From: Paguma larvata
Taxonomy: Eukaryota > Chordata > Mammalia > Carnivora > Viverridae
DNA: 64,000 bases
Direction: 5' to 3'
Assembly: GCA_030068075.1 (NCBI GenBank)
Contig: CM057830.1
Coordinates: 20,740,247 to 20,804,246 of the forward strand
Notes under the pieces: generated by a model
Databases searched by the model: none
What the model saw: only the letters and a program-made list of their open reading frames with translations
What the model was told of the DNA's origin: nothing
Shown: positions 33,501-46,171 of the stretch, in pieces
How the letters are laid out: every line of letters starts with the position of its first letter
Numbering within the stretch: position 1 is the first letter of the stretch
Position numbers and translations under genes: made by a program

Positions 33501-36279
33501 CTGTACAGATTTGGCACTCACAGTCATAAAAGGATTAGCATAGACTCATGTGCACTACTGGCCATATGGCAGGCTGAGCAGAAGGGGAGGCCCAGTTAGG
33601 AAGGGGAGGTGAGTGGGAAGGAAGCCAACTACAAGGACAGAAGTTAGAAACAATCCCAGGTGATAGGACAGGCAGAAAATGAGATCAAGTAGAAAGAAAG
33701 GTAAAGAGATAGCCTACAGCACCAGAAAATCACTTCTGAATCCCCATGGTGCTGATGTAAAGAGAAGCTATGCTCTGTGACCAAAGAGGGGTCCTGCTGG
33801 CTCTGGGGGCAGGGCAAGCCAAGGGGCAACTGTGGACATGTGTGATGGGGAAGAGGCAACACTGACTCTGACAACGATCATAACCTGCCATGACTGTTAG
33901 TTCTTTCATATTTGTGTTTATAGCTAACGTTCCATACATCTTTCCCAAAAGTTGACTTCAAGTTCCTAGAAGGCAAGCTTTAGATTTGATAATTTATACC
34001 CATGAAACCAACAGAATTTTGAGGATGGCTGACTCTAAGTGAGAATGATTTATTGATACATTTGAATCTGTGCTTTTTAAATAGCAGAAGTTATCTTCTT
34101 TCAAAATGCCTTCTTGGCTCAACCTAACATGAATGAAGAAAAAATAATGTATTTAATTTGTATGCCAACAGAAAAAATATAAATAAAATGACTGGACCAA
34201 GATGTAACTTGTAGTATGTATGTATAACAATCCAAAAGGTGAGAGAATATGAACATTCTATCATTTAGCTCCTTCCACAAAGACCCTGTTAGTTTCCTAA
34301 AATGTTCCCATACATCTGTTGCTTTTGGTGTCATTTGGGATTGTTGACATCAGTGTCAAGTATTCTTCAGTTTAAATTAAATCTTTCCTCCATCCAGGCA
34401 GTGAAATACCATTGTAGTCATTAAAACTTATGGAATAAAAAAATCAAGAACCATCAACAAAAGTAGAGGAGAGAGTGAACATCCAGTCTACTTGGCGAGA
34501 AAACAAGGGGAGGCGTATAAAACCCACAGTGTACTCTGATTACAGTTGTACATTCTGCAACCTGCATTATAAAAGTTTGATTTTAGACTGGACATGCATA
34601 GGAGTAAATCATATCCTGAGAAAATAATAGCTAGGTTAGCTAGTATGTATGCTAGAGAACAGAATCCTGTAGAAACCACAAAAAACCAACCAACCAAAAA
34701 AAAAAAAAAAAACAAACACATAATCTGAGGGGCTTGACACCCAGTTCTGACTGCCATTACTACCCATGAAGTGTAGTATGAAAATCAGCAAAAAGAAAAT
34801 GTTGCAAAGAAACAAACATCACAGTTATGGTTCCCAAAAGAGATGCAAATATGAGAATGAAATGGTTCTCTTTTTTTTTCTTGAACAAAATTGTCATGGT
34901 ATTTGGGAAAATCTTGGCAGGTCTTGGACAGGCAAGTGACAATAGCAGCAATAACTACCAGAAATGATCAGGTATAATTGTTTTCTAGCAGCTAAAGCCA
35001 AGCAAGTAGAACCATGCCAACAGACCACAATTACACCTGAATAATGTAGCACGTCAGATCAGGAAACATGTTCACTGGAATAAGATGAAAACAGGCTTAA
35101 ACCTGTGATGAGGAGGAGGAAATTACTAGAGTAGCCAGGCAATGGATGGCATCTTCCATATTTATTTATTATTTCTTTTTCTTTAAAAGAAAATCCAGCT
35201 ACATTAAATTGTATTCTTATCAGTATCAGCCGTATTAATACCTAGAGGCTTTCCTAAATTTGTTTTTTGGCATGAAGTGCACGGTGTAGTGTTACTCACT
35301 GTATTTCATTTACAACATGTGCACTTTGAAAAAAATATCATAAGCTGTGAAGAGACAGAAAATAGAAGATTGACATCTCCAAAGTAGGAATAAATTCGTA
35401 CCATAATACAATTGACTTAATCCCACTCCTGAACTAGTTAAACAAATGAACTGCTTGTTCATCAATTTGCAAAGGAATTCCTACAGAAATTACTAGGCTT
35501 CATATCATTAGGTGATTCAAGTCTTCTCTTTTAGAATTTAATTTTAGGTAACATTAATACCCTTTTCAAAATATAAGACTACATTCCTCATTATGGCCCA
35601 ACTTTATTTTATAAAAACAATAACAAATAAAATAAAGTGCCAAGTGTATTTCTTTGTTAAGCTCAGGAAATACCTACTTGCCTACTTGCCAAACCTGGTT
35701 CCCATGCTGCCACTAGCCTGATTTGCGGCTCCCACGTAAATGTTCCAATTTCTTTAGAACGTGTTATCTTTTGGCTTGTTTGCTCTGCTTTTAAGTATTT
35801 TAGGTTGCCAAAATAATGCTGCCAAAAATAATGACTGAGATTGATTTTTACTTAAAAAGCTCAAGGTTATGCTTCAAAAATTTTTTTTTATGCCAACACT
35901 TTGGAACGGGTGAGATATCAACTGTTACATGAGTCTACTTAACTAAAACTAAGAAAGTGAGCTATGCTATCACAGTTAACCCTAAGCAGCACTTTAAAGG
36001 ATCAAGGCCATTGAAAATGTAAAATATTTCCCATTATAAATATCTATGGACAATTTTATAATCAATGTGATTTCTGACCTAAAATAGATGCACACACAGA
36101 TAATTTATATAAGTAAAAATAGAGGGAACTCTTTTTAGTCATCTATAGAAATAAGAGCTAGGAAAATTATAGAGATGTCAAATACATCATTGATCCAAAT
36201 ATCTCTTATTAGCCACTATTTTAAGCTTCCACCTACAAAATTTAATAAATAGGAACAGTGAAAGTTTCTCCTTTCTTTT
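33501..36279. other. Mostly unique sequence
   Basis: No gene recognised. An A-rich run lies at about 34698-34715. Minus-strand frames between 33644 and 34951 overlap one another and show no family signature. GGCAAGCTTTAGATTTG near 33973 may be a scrap of L2. The stretch 35670-35880 keeps CpGs (TTGCGGCTCCCACGTAAATG) and is otherwise featureless. Confidence 0.5.
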
Positions 36280-36620
36280 CTTTTGTACTCAAAGGTGAAT
36301 GGAAGAAAGAAAAAGAGAAGGGTGCCAATGAATGCACAGATGAGACAACCATCTTTGAAATAATTAAGAATTGCCTGTCAAGGCCACTTATTTGATTAGT
36401 AGTTTAATGGCATTCACTGATCCAGGGCACCTGATACCTGGAGAAAGCTGCAGCTGCATTTGCCCACCCCTCATCTGTAGGCAAGTCTGAAGTTACTTCT
36501 ATTTCTTTTCTCTAGTGAAAGGCAGATTTTGCCTCACCAAGATAGTTATACCTTGAACACAAGATGGAGAGTCAGTTATTGGGTAGACAAGGAGAAAGAT
36601 AAACGTCTACTACAATAACC
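36280..36620. promoter_or_regulatory. Candidate conserved non-coding element (tentative)
   Basis: Repeat-free stretch with balanced composition: AATTAAGAATTGCCTGTCAAGG, TTTGATTAGTAGTTTAATGGC and an E-box-rich GCAGCTGCATTTGCCC. TGTCA and TAATTA-like cores suggest homeodomain sites. The evidence is texture only. Confidence 0.2.
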
Positions 36621-37373
36621 ACATCTTAATCAGTTTAATAACATAACTACACACTGAAGAAGAAAAATATCTATTTTAAATACGATGCTTTAATTTTCAA
36701 GAATGACATACTCCAAAATAACATAACAAAACAAATTCAAAAACATTCAGTAGACACTTAACTATTCATATCTGATTTATGTTCTTCATGAGATTTGATA
36801 TTTTTAATCCCTCTTTACTGAAAATATTCTGCTTTCATTTCTAAGGCTCTATGCTCCCCTGATTTTCCTAATGATCAGTACAACAACATTCTTCTTCTTC
36901 TTTTTTTTTAAATTTGGTGATTACTAAGTACCTCATACGGTTAGGCATTAGGAAAAAAGCGTCAGTTAGGAATTGACACAGAAAGATGTACCATTTAATG
37001 GAAGTGACAGAGAAGTAAATTGACAATTACATTGATATTGTGTGTTATAAATACAGGAAATTATGGATATTTTGCAGTTGGACATTTAAATTAGCCGGGG
37101 TGGGGAGCGTGTTTTTCAGTGAAATCTTCTCAAAGTAAATGATGTCTGATAAACTCTACACACTGCTCCTATATTTACTTTAAACATTGGCTTTCCTACT
37201 ATATTTTAAATATTGGTTTTACCAGGATCCTAACTTTGAACCTACTTCTTCATCATTCCCCACAATTTATTTGGCTAGTACACCCACAATTACAGCTTTA
37301 TTTTCCAACTTGAACATGGATGTTCTCCAAATTTATAATATCTGCTGTAATCTCTCTCTCTCTCTCTTAGCAT
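36621..37373. other. Unique sequence, possible L2 scrap
   Basis: TGATTACTAAGTACCTCATACG near 36918 and GACAGAGAAGTAAATTGACAA near 37007 weakly resemble antisense L2. Otherwise nothing. A short (CT)n lies at 37351-37368. Confidence 0.35.
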
Positions 37374-37388
37374 GAGGTTGGGTTTTTT

Positions 37389-37594
37389 TTTAATGTTTAT
37401 TTATTTTTGAGACAGAGAGAGACAGAGCATGAGTGGGGGAGGGGCGGAGAGAGAGGGAGACACAGAATTCAAAGCAGACTCCAGGCTCTGAGCTGTCAGC
37501 ACAGACCCCGACGCGGGGCTCGAACTCACAGACCGTGAGATCATGACCTGATCCGAAGTCGGCCGCTTAACCGACTGAGCCACCCAGGCGCCCC
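37389..37594 (-). mobile_element. Young CanSINE, reverse
   Basis: Near-consensus, CpG-retaining copy: GGGGGAGGGGCGGAGAG, CCCCGACGCGGGGCTCG and CGACTGAGCCACCCAGGCG. Perfect 15-bp target duplication GAGGTTGGGTTTTTT at 37374 and 37595. Confidence 0.97.
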
Positions 37595-37609
37595 GAGGTT
37601 GGGTTTTTT

Positions 37610-37959
37610 AATACCTACTGGACCATATCTGAAAATGCAATAGAAATACCAAAATCAACTAGCTGAAAGCTTAAGTCATCCTCTTCTTGTGCCAAATTAT
37701 TCTTCTTGTATTAAATATTTCACACAAAAAAAAAAATTATTCTGAACTTCTTCCTCAAGAACCAGATCTAATTGATCAACAACTGTAGTCATTTCTTTTC
37801 TGTAATTACCTTAAGAATGCAGGCATTCATATTTACCTACCTATATTTATCTTCCTACATTAAGTTTATCTTTCTATATTTATACTCTTAGAATTTCTTA
37901 CCTGTGATCCGATGTAAGAACTGAACTCTTTGCCTAAAACTTTGTCTCTTGCATTCAAT
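37610..37959. other. Unique sequence
   Basis: No element recognised. Contains CTACCTATATTTATC and similar short repeats near 37836-37885. Confidence 0.45.
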
Positions 37960-38460
37960 CTACCACACATCTGTCAGATCGATCATAGGAGAATACAACT
38001 ATGAATAAGGCCCTTGTTGACTATTATGCATGACCCCCTAATGCCTACAGGGTAAACTATTTATTAGTTAGCAGGTCATAAAAATTCATAATTTTTCCTC
38101 TGACTATATTTCTGAGAGCATTTGTTGTCATACCTCACTTGTGCAGTCCCTAGGATAAGAAATACCCTCTTTGACCTATCTTTCTTTGCTCAAATTGTCC
38201 TTGTCTGTGATTCCTTAACTTCACTTATGTGTTTGGTGAGTTCTTTCTCACCTTTCAAGGTTTAGCTTCCATATCACCACCTCTATGGGCCATTCAAAAG
38301 ATATTTCTTATCCCACCACCTTATTTTGTTTAAGATTTTGCCTCATTCACCAAAATGCAAGCTTCTAGAACCCAGGAATGTTGTCTCTTTTTTTAGGTCC
38401 TTAGGTGCCCAGCACTAGTAGATGATCAATATAGACAAATGGAATAAATGATCATTATTG
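37960..38460 (+). mobile_element. L2 3' region
   Basis: CCTACAGGGTAAACTA, CCTTTCAAGGTTTAGCTTCCATATCACC, ATGCAAGCTTCTAGAACCCAGGAATG and TAGGTGCCCAGCACTAGTAGATGATCAATA follow the L2 order through to its 3' end. Confidence 0.75.
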
Positions 38461-38768
38461 ATCTCTTAGATGTCAATAACAGGAAATTTAAACTCTGTGG
38501 TCATAAGTGGAGAACAATCTATGTGAAGTGTATCTTTATAGAAATTACTGCCTAAAGGCAAACTTGGTAGATCATAGTAAGTTTGCAATTTTATATTATC
38601 ATTTCAGAAATTCATATTCTAATACTTATTTCAATGTCCTCTTTCCAAGTCTAGATTTTGCTAAAAAAAATTCTATTATCAGTTTTGTTTTTCTTAAATA
38701 TCTTGTACCAGTTTATGTTACCTACAAGGAGGTTTATAACATTCTATAGATAGACAGATGATAGACAC

Positions 38769-38771
38769 ATG

Positions 38772-38821
<50 letters not shown>
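38769..38821. repeat. (TA)n microsatellite, about 22 units
   Basis: GTATGTA followed by a pure TA run. A self-complementary tract like this can extrude as a cruciform and is often unstable. Confidence 0.97.
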
Positions 38822-38827
<6 letters not shown>

Positions 38828-40757
38828 GAATGATGGGCAAAGTGGAGGAAAGGCATCGTATTTATGTATAAAGTTTTCTCACCTAAATATCATATTATAA
38901 TACATGACCTAAAATGATGTGATATGTTTTATTACTGCTTGGCACACCCCAAATCAGACATAATTTAGCCTGAGAGACTTTCCTGGATCAACATTTTATT
39001 GTTTTAAACTACTTTTTTCTGACACAGAGAATAATTATTTAAAATCTATAAACATCAACTTCCTCTAGTATTAAGAATAAGAGTCATATAAACTTCTCAT
39101 TTAACTTTTACCATAATTTGCTAAGGTATTCATATCAGAGACATCTTACTCTCTATATCCATTTATTTCTTCTTCTTTATTAATAAAATCTGAACAATGT
39201 GCTCACCTCTTCCTCATCCTTTTGAAAATAGAGGTGGTTAATAAAATGAAGCAGAAGTTTGTGGGACATTCAGGAAAGTGCTCTGTAACTCTCTGAATAT
39301 TCTCCTACCTACTATTGACTAGAGAAAACTCTAAAAGCCATCTGAGGATTATGAGACAAAGATCAAGAGCGTATCACAGTCTTGGCCCTCCCTTTCTCCT
39401 TGAAGCAGCTGAACCCACACCACCAATCTCCAACTTCCATACTTAGTATTACTTGAGACTCTCACACCTTATGAATTTAAACCTGTCTAGTCAGGTCTCT
39501 TTTATAAGAGCCAAACATAATTAGTAGCCACTTTAGCAAATTTATCCTTAAAGAGATTATAGAAATGATCCAAGGACGCATGGATAACAAGTGTCAAAGT
39601 AGGACCTCCGAGCTCCAGTCTGACTTGTTACCATATGCTCACTTCGTTACAGTGTATGACATTACATATGTCATAGGAATTGTGTTTTCTCTCAGTGCTC
39701 TGCCACGGTTTAAGGCCCATGACATACCACACATAGTTAAGTCGAGAGTGAATTTAACAAGAGGGCAAGAGTATGTACTGGTTAAAAGTTTTCTCCTTTT
39801 CTACCCCAGTTCAACCTTTGCATTTGTCTTAAACAAAGGATATTTTCAATCAACAGATCAACATGTTACCACTTACATTAAAAGACTGACATTTGCCTTT
39901 GTTAGGACAGCTTTACTGATGTTATAATTGATGCAGAAACATCCCAAATTGGAGTAGTTTCAGTGAAAATAAAAAAAAGGAGGGAGGGAAGAAAGGAAGG
40001 GTAGATAGAAAGAAAGAGTAAAGGAAAATGAGTTCACTCTGCTTTCTGTGCGATGTCTCCCTTTTTAAAATGCTGATTCTTGAAGCATGGAATTGCTTCT
40101 ATTGAAAATATAAAAATTCTTTATTTATCTCCATTTTGAATATGTAGAGGGTAATTTCAATATGAAAGTGTACCAAAAAAGTTTTATTTTTTCCTTACTT
40201 TGTTTCATTTTTTCTACTCATGGTCTGAGGGGCACATGATTTTACACATGGTGTGCTAATCAAATGCTAAGTATTAGAGCAGAAATTATCAGAGAGAACC
40301 AGTAAATTATTCTTCTTTTTCCCTCTGATATTTCTCTAACCGGAGAATCCTCTTCATTTCAAATGGAAGATCTTTCTTTTAGTAACAGTACTCTGACTTG
40401 TATAAACAGCCTAGCATAGAAGCCATATTTTTTTCTCTTTTAAATTCCACATAAGTTAACCTCCACACCAAAAGGTTTGTTGTTCAAAAATAATTAACAG
40501 TGCTATCTGTTTTGCTTTCCGAACTCTTCTCAAATACACAGTAACTATTTGGCTAGATAAGCGATCTTCAAAACGACAGCTCCACTCTTGTGCTTTCTCT
40601 TCTAAAATATCATCAACATTTGATTCATGTTTATGTTTCATAATGCTGTTAAAATATAAAATATTTTAAAACCATATCCTTGGTCTCTTTAATGCCTCAT
40701 ACCACTATCAAATCTAACAGGCACTATACTAAAATTTTTCTTTACTTGGTTATTATT
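38822..40757. other. Unique AT-rich region
   Basis: No gene or repeat recognised. A 120-codon plus-strand frame at 39565-39927 has no similarity I can name and no supporting splice or promoter signals. A purine run (AGGGAGGGAAGAAAGGAAGG) lies near 39980. Confidence 0.5.
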
Positions 40758-40776
40758 GTTTCTCTATTACTTTTTT

Positions 40777-40788
40777 TAAAAAATACTT

Positions 40789-40831
<43 letters not shown>

Positions 40832-41010
40832 TTTTTTGATAGAGACCAAGCAGGATAGGGGCAGGGAGAGAAGGAGAGAGAGTCTCAAGCTGGCTCTGCA
40901 CCGTCAGCACAGAGCCCAATGTGGGGGTTCAAACTCAAGAACCATGAGATCGTGACCTGAGCTGAAATCAACAGTCAGATGCTTAACCGACTGAGGCACT
41001 CGGCACTCCC
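40777..41010 (-). mobile_element. CanSINE, reverse, with (TTTA)n tail expansion
   Basis: The complement of the AATAAA tail has grown into about eleven ATTT units at 40791-40835. The body follows in reverse with a diverged head complement ACTGAGGCACTCGGCAC. Perfect 16-bp target duplication TCTCTATTACTTTTTT at 40761 and 41015. Confidence 0.96.
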
Positions 41011-41030
41011 AGTATCTCTATTACTTTTTT

Positions 41031-41676
41031 ATGTAGCATCATTAGATATGCCAATGAGATAAGTTCCATATTATACATTGTGCACATGACATCAAAAATG
41101 GGTACACAATAGTTTTCTCCATAGGTCATCTGCTTCTGAAGTCTGTCTCCTTCACTTCATCCAGTATATCGCAAGAAATTCAATGTCTGCAACATGCAAC
41201 GTCAGTACCATAAAGATACTATTCTCTCATCGCCTAAAAGATCACGTGTAAAATTCCTGGCTTAAACATATTCAAGGTTCATCACATTTATGTTTTCAAA
41301 GGTAAATATACTATATGTACACATTATAACCATCCACATTAGAGCCCTAATCAGTCACTGTGATTCGCTCAAAGTCTTCTGAATAGATTTTGATACCTTC
41401 TCTCCTTCCAGATTGAATACAGTATAAAGAGAATGCATAAATAAGTAATGTAAATAGGGTATAAATAGTATAATTTGAATATAAATAGAATGTATTATCT
41501 ACATAAAGTTGTTAGTGCCTAACACAGCTCTCAGTATATGTGAAGTGTTTTTGAGTCTGTGTAAGCAACTCATGATGGATAATTTCATTTATATTAAGTT
41601 AATATCTCACCCTGCTTGGTAGACATAGCCATCCTTAGTAGGTATTCATAATGTGTTTCAAGCAGGAAGGATGCAA
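41031..41676. other. Unique sequence
   Basis: Nothing recognised. AT-rich with several TAAATAG/TATAAATAG repeats near 41440-41490. Confidence 0.5.
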
Positions 41677-41746
41677 AGGAAGAAAGGAAGAAAAGAAGAA
41701 AGGAAGAAAGGGAGGGAGGGAGGGAGGAAGAAAGTCAAAGAAAGAA
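41677..41746. repeat. Purine tract (GGAA/GAAA/GGGA)n
   Basis: All-purine on the plus strand for about 70 bases, with GGAAGAAA and GGGAGGGA units. Such tracts can form triplex (H-DNA) structures. Confidence 0.95.
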
Positions 41747-42480
41747 TCATGAATAGATTATTACTGAAGAAATTCAACTACTCTACACACATGTCAGTCT
41801 TAATAACGTCAAAAACAACCTCAGTATTTAACTCAGTATGTTATGCACAGACAAAATGTGAAATGGTCAATAATTATTTATCATAAGGATTGAGGAAAAT
41901 AAATGACTATGGAAAGTTACCCTTTTGAAGCCCGGAAGCAGAGCTAAAATCAGCAATACTTATTGATTCTTCATATTAACTGAGAGAGAAGGCAAATCAA
42001 GGTGGATAATTCTACTTTAGATAAAAAAATGAAGGATGACAATATAGACGGTTGACTGATTATCTTGTACAGCTTGTCAAATGTCCTCAGGCACAGTTCC
42101 AAAAAAGAATCCAAAACTGTGTTAAAAATATCATCACCAAAACAAAATTACTTGTCATTTCACTAATTCCAGTCACATTTTCCAAAATTAGCCTAAATTT
42201 CTGACAGTATACTATACCTATATACACGCCATATTTGAATTAATTGACAAATGTTCTCCTCCAGGCAATTCTGGGTAATTAATACCCTATTTGAAAACAA
42301 ATATAGTAAGAATAATACACTTCTAAAGTGAAATGCAAACCACTTGGGGAATAAAAATTTGCATATATAATTGTTTAGTCTGAATTCAAAACCTGAACAT
42401 CACCTACTATATTAAACTTTTCTTAAGAAATAAAATCCATGTTCCCCAAGGATGATTTGATAGTGATTCTCCTTCTAGAT
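41747..42480. other. Unique sequence
   Basis: AT-rich, no element recognised. Confidence 0.5.
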
Positions 42481-43080
42481 TCCAGCATCGTGCCTTGGAA
42501 ATAACTGACACTCATGGCTCAGGGTGGCCAAGTATCACTTTTGAAAATGTTAAAGGTGATAAAGGATATCTGCTTAGCTTGCCTTTCTCTGACACAATCA
42601 CTTTTGTTATGCATAGGTTGCATTCCTTGGACAATGGAATCACAATTTCACCTGTTTTTCTTTCATCACCTTTACTAGATACTGTGATGGACATAAAAGT
42701 GCACAGTTCAGGTCTTTCAATGAAGGATGTTACCCCAGCTGCTTGGACACTAACAGCAGGTACCCTTTCTTTGTCAGCCCTTTCAGGGACTGCCTCAGCT
42801 GCAGAGTACTTCTACGCTCAAGGTCATGCCCTCTGAGAGTGTCATGTCATGACTGATCAATCAAGTTGGGGTGCAAGGTGTCTACTGCACAATTTTGATG
42901 GGCCATTTATCCACAAAGTTCTCTGCGAGGGTCAGCTGAAGCCTCTGTTTGGGCCTGCCATGCAGTTTCACTTTTCCATCTACTTCATCCTGCTTCTTCC
43001 CTCTTTCTTCCACAGCTGTACCCAAGGGTACATAGGCTGTGATCTAAATTCAGACTCCTAGTTTGCTTCTCGAAGTACCC
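42481..43080. other. Unexplained block with a 113-codon frame
   Basis: An open frame at 42495-42836 starts MEITDTHGSGWPSI and ends YFYAQGHAL. It has no domain, signal peptide or homology I recognise. The block is less AT-rich than its flanks and continues without a frame to about 43080 (CTGAAGCCTCTGTTTGGGCC). It may be an old LTR or pseudogene remnant, or unique DNA. I do not claim a gene. Confidence 0.3.
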
Positions 43081-43204
43081 AGTCAATAGATACCATTTGA
43101 AGTACAGATGGATTTATTTCTAGTATATCTGACAGGACAATACTGACCATTATTAACCACGTTGATTTGGCTTTCCCTGTCATATCCTTTTAATGCTCGA
43201 ATCT

Positions 43205-43460
43205 TGCTCCAGTGAGTGCTCTTTTTCCCAGAGCTAAATGGGGGTGGGGCAGGGCACAAAAGTTGGAGAAGCTGAAGCAGGAGACCAGGTGGGAGGTGGA
43301 AGAGCTGCCAGTGCAGCTGCTGCCCCACGTGAACAAAGTGTATCGGCAGATCAGCGACCACTGCTTGAGTGGCAGGGACTGGTGCCCAGCGCTGGGCTTC
43401 CAAGGGCAAAAACTGTATTCCTTGCTTTCACCTTCCAATCCCCAGGCAAAATGTCTCTAT
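43205..43460 (+). other. GC-rich coding-like patch, possible pseudogene fragment
   Basis: Markedly richer in G+C than its neighbours and rich in CAG/GAG/CTG codon-like triplets. The frame 43212-43463 reads KLEKLKQETRWEVEELPVQL and LLPHVNKVYRQISDHC, which looks like real protein (amphipathic, Glu/Leu-rich). The same DNA is also open in another plus-strand frame and on the minus strand. I cannot name a parent gene. No poly-A tail or target duplication is visible, and a MIR follows. Confidence 0.3.
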
Positions 43461-43524
43461 TAAGGAAAGGGAATTCGGAGAAACACAGTTCCAGCTCAGC
43501 TAAGGTGATGCAGTACACACTCAT

Positions 43525-43690
43525 GACGCATATATAACATATTCAATCCTCACACTAAACCTATTTTTATCTGCATCTTATCTGCATCTTACAGATGAAG
43601 AGAACGGGGTGCAGGGGGACAAACCATTCGCCTGAATATGTGCAACTAGCACCTGGGCTGGGCTGGACTAACTGCCATAGACTACAGTTA
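43525..43690 (+). mobile_element. MIR
   Basis: TTCAATCCTCACACTAAACC, CATCTTACAGATGAAGAGAACGG and GCACCTGGGCTGGGCTGG are the MIR core and 3' half. A small internal duplication, CATCTTATCTGCATCTTA, is visible. Confidence 0.65.
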
Positions 43691-44450
43691 CAAAATCTGG
43701 ACAAAATACAAAATAATGAGAATTTCAACGTATAGAAAAAAGAACAAAAGAAGGCAGAAACTAGAGGGAAACATATCCTTGAAAGAACCTATCTGTACTT
43801 GGTGAAATGTGTGAGTTTGCATTTTCTAGCATCCTAGATCTCTCTATATTGGGGGACACAAAAAGCTATGGCCCAACCAGGGATTGAGTTAGGAGAGCAG
43901 AACAGGCCGTAAATGATTAATCCTAGAAGGGAGAGAGCTGCAAATGGGGCAAGCCTCGACATTTGTGTATACAATCTACCTGGACCGTTGGCTGATCTGT
44001 AAATCATGATAAAGACAGACAAGGCCCCCCAAAATCTCACCAGCTGGAAACCCAAAGAACTGAATGATCATTTCATCTTCTGCAACCCACAGGGGAGAGA
44101 GAATTTAGAATTTGAGTCCCTCCCAGTTATCTACCCCTTAGAAGGAAAATCACTGTTCAGAAAAACAGAATCTAGAGTCTCTACAACATATCACTTAAAT
44201 CCAGTATTCATACAGAAATGACTAGACATAGAAAGTAACAGAAAAGCTTCATCTATACTCAAGAAAAAAATCAATAAACCAACCCTAAGATGGCCCAGAA
44301 GCTGCAATTATCAGATAAGAACTCTAAAGCAGCTATGAAATACTTTCAGGAACCTAAAGGAAAATATATACATATAAACAAACAGATGATGGATCTCAGG
44401 AGAGAAAAAGAAGCTACAGACAAAATTTTAAGGCCCATAGCTAGAAAGCT
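43691..44450 (+). mobile_element. Old LINE-1 fragment near the ORF1 region
   Basis: CAATTATCAGATAAGAACTCTAAAGCAGCTATGAAATAC and AGGAACCTAAAGGAAAATATA match the remembered L1M order around ORF1 (TTAGCAGACAAGTACTTTAAAGCAGC). There is no intact frame. Left boundary uncertain. Confidence 0.55.
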
Positions 44451-44950
44451 GCAGGAATAGGAAGCATATGAGTGTTGATAAAATTGAGTGGACAAGAAAA
44501 AGGATATGAAGAGATAAAGAGAGAGGTGTTTTAGGGAACCAGATCATGTAGAACCTTGAAGACCACTGCAAGGACTCAGGTCTTTCAACTGAAACAAGAA
44601 ATTGGAGGTATTTGAGCAAAAGAGTGATATGTCTCGAGCTCTCTTTTATAAAGATCGCCTCAGCTGCTCTAATGAGAAAAGGCCTGGGGAGACAGCCAAG
44701 AAAGGAGGAGGACAGACTGATTAGGAGGCTGTGGATGGATGCTGGGGGTTTGGATTTGTGTGGTAGTAGTTAACTGATGAGGAGTAAATATAATCTGAAT
44801 GCAGAGAAAGTAGGAAGTATTGAGAGTTGGGATATGGGGTATGGCTAAGATTTTTTGAGTAAGCCGTTGGCACATGGAGTCAGTCAACTGGCTACCTAAC
44901 TGATAGAGCCCAGGGCATAAGAAAAATGCAGGGCATTTTGGTAAAAAAAA
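44451..44950 (-). mobile_element. L2 body, antisense
   Basis: CCAGATCATGTAGAACCTTGAAG, GGTATTTGAGCAAAAGAGTGATATG, AAAGATCGCCTCAGCTGCTC and GATTAGGAGGCTGTGG are the complement of L2, in correct order. Well preserved for L2. Confidence 0.8.
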
Positions 44951-46152
44951 GGATTGAAAATGTTAAGATGATCACAGTGGGACTTTCTACAAACTGTACA
45001 GACCACACGCCCAGGAAGACCTGGATGCAGTTGCTATTTGCCACTTTCAGGAGGAACAGATTCTGTGGATAAGAGAAGGGGGTTTAGACATTTTAGGGTT
45101 GAGGCAATATATTTAATAGGGCTTAGCAAACAATATGATTTACTTAAAATATAAAACATTTTATACTTTTAAAAAATCTATCTGGTTACTGAGAATTTCT
45201 GTTCATAAAATGTTAAACTTCTGAATACAGAGAAATATCTGAACATTAGCAAGTCACCTCAATAGATTTTACATTAATCCCTGCTGAATTTCTTTTTTTT
45301 TTAGTTTGTTTCATCAACATATCACCATCTACAGGTTATAGGGGATGACTTATAATTGTATGTCTTTAGATTCAAAATATTATTATACGTATGATTTTCA
45401 TTTCCATTGTACTTTAACCCTCTTAGATATTTTGTGTAATTAAGCCAATGTTGGGTAATTTTTTTACTTCTGATCCTAGTCCTTTAGTTTTGTGTACTAC
45501 TAGTAACCTTGGCTATATAAGCCAACATGTAAATGACAATACTGATTACTAGTCACATCAACCTAGAGGAAAAGGAGTATTATATCTGAATTGTCTGTTT
45601 ATCTTACATTCTCTATAGTTTTGCAGCTATAGCACAAAATCTAAATGCAAAATGATGAGCCTTAATTATCTTATAATTATTATTCTACAAAGAGCACAAC
45701 TACCTGAACTTAATGAGCATAGTTCCATATAATATTACTGTTATCCTACAGTAACTTCAGAAATATTCCAGGAAAAAACAAAAAAAAACAAAAAAACAAA
45801 AACGAGCTAGGGAGAAAAGTTGTCATGAACAACTCTCTAATTGGGAACTACAGAAAGTGAATTCACTTCACATGTTTTTCTTTTCCCCCTTTCACTTCCA
45901 GCCACAGTCACAATACTACAGAGTGTTTTTATGAAGACAGGATAAGTGACAGTTTTCTTCATGGTAAAGAAAAAGAAATTCGGGACTGTAATTCTGTATG
46001 AAAGAAAAATCATTTTTGTGAAACTTGAGAGTAACCCACGAAATACTGAAATGAAATTTCTATGCCAAAAAAACAGTTAATTTGCACAATCTTTAAAACT
46101 TGACTTTGCTACTGTATATAAACTTTGTCTTTAAGTTTTAAGTCTAAAACTT
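44951..46152. other. Unique AT-rich region
   Basis: Nothing recognised. A/C-run AAAAAACAAAAAAAAACAAAAAAAC lies near 45776-45800. Confidence 0.5.
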
Positions 46153-46171
46153 AAAAAAATAAACCCACTTA

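Noticed and set aside
39565..39927. 120-codon frame in unique DNA
   Set aside because: No domain, signal sequence, family or splice context recognised. One such frame in 64 kb of AT-rich DNA is expected by chance.
43083..43409. 108-codon minus-strand frame with Leu/Gln repeats
   Set aside because: Complement of the GC-rich patch at 43.2-43.4 kb. Several frames are open there at once, so openness is not evidence of coding.
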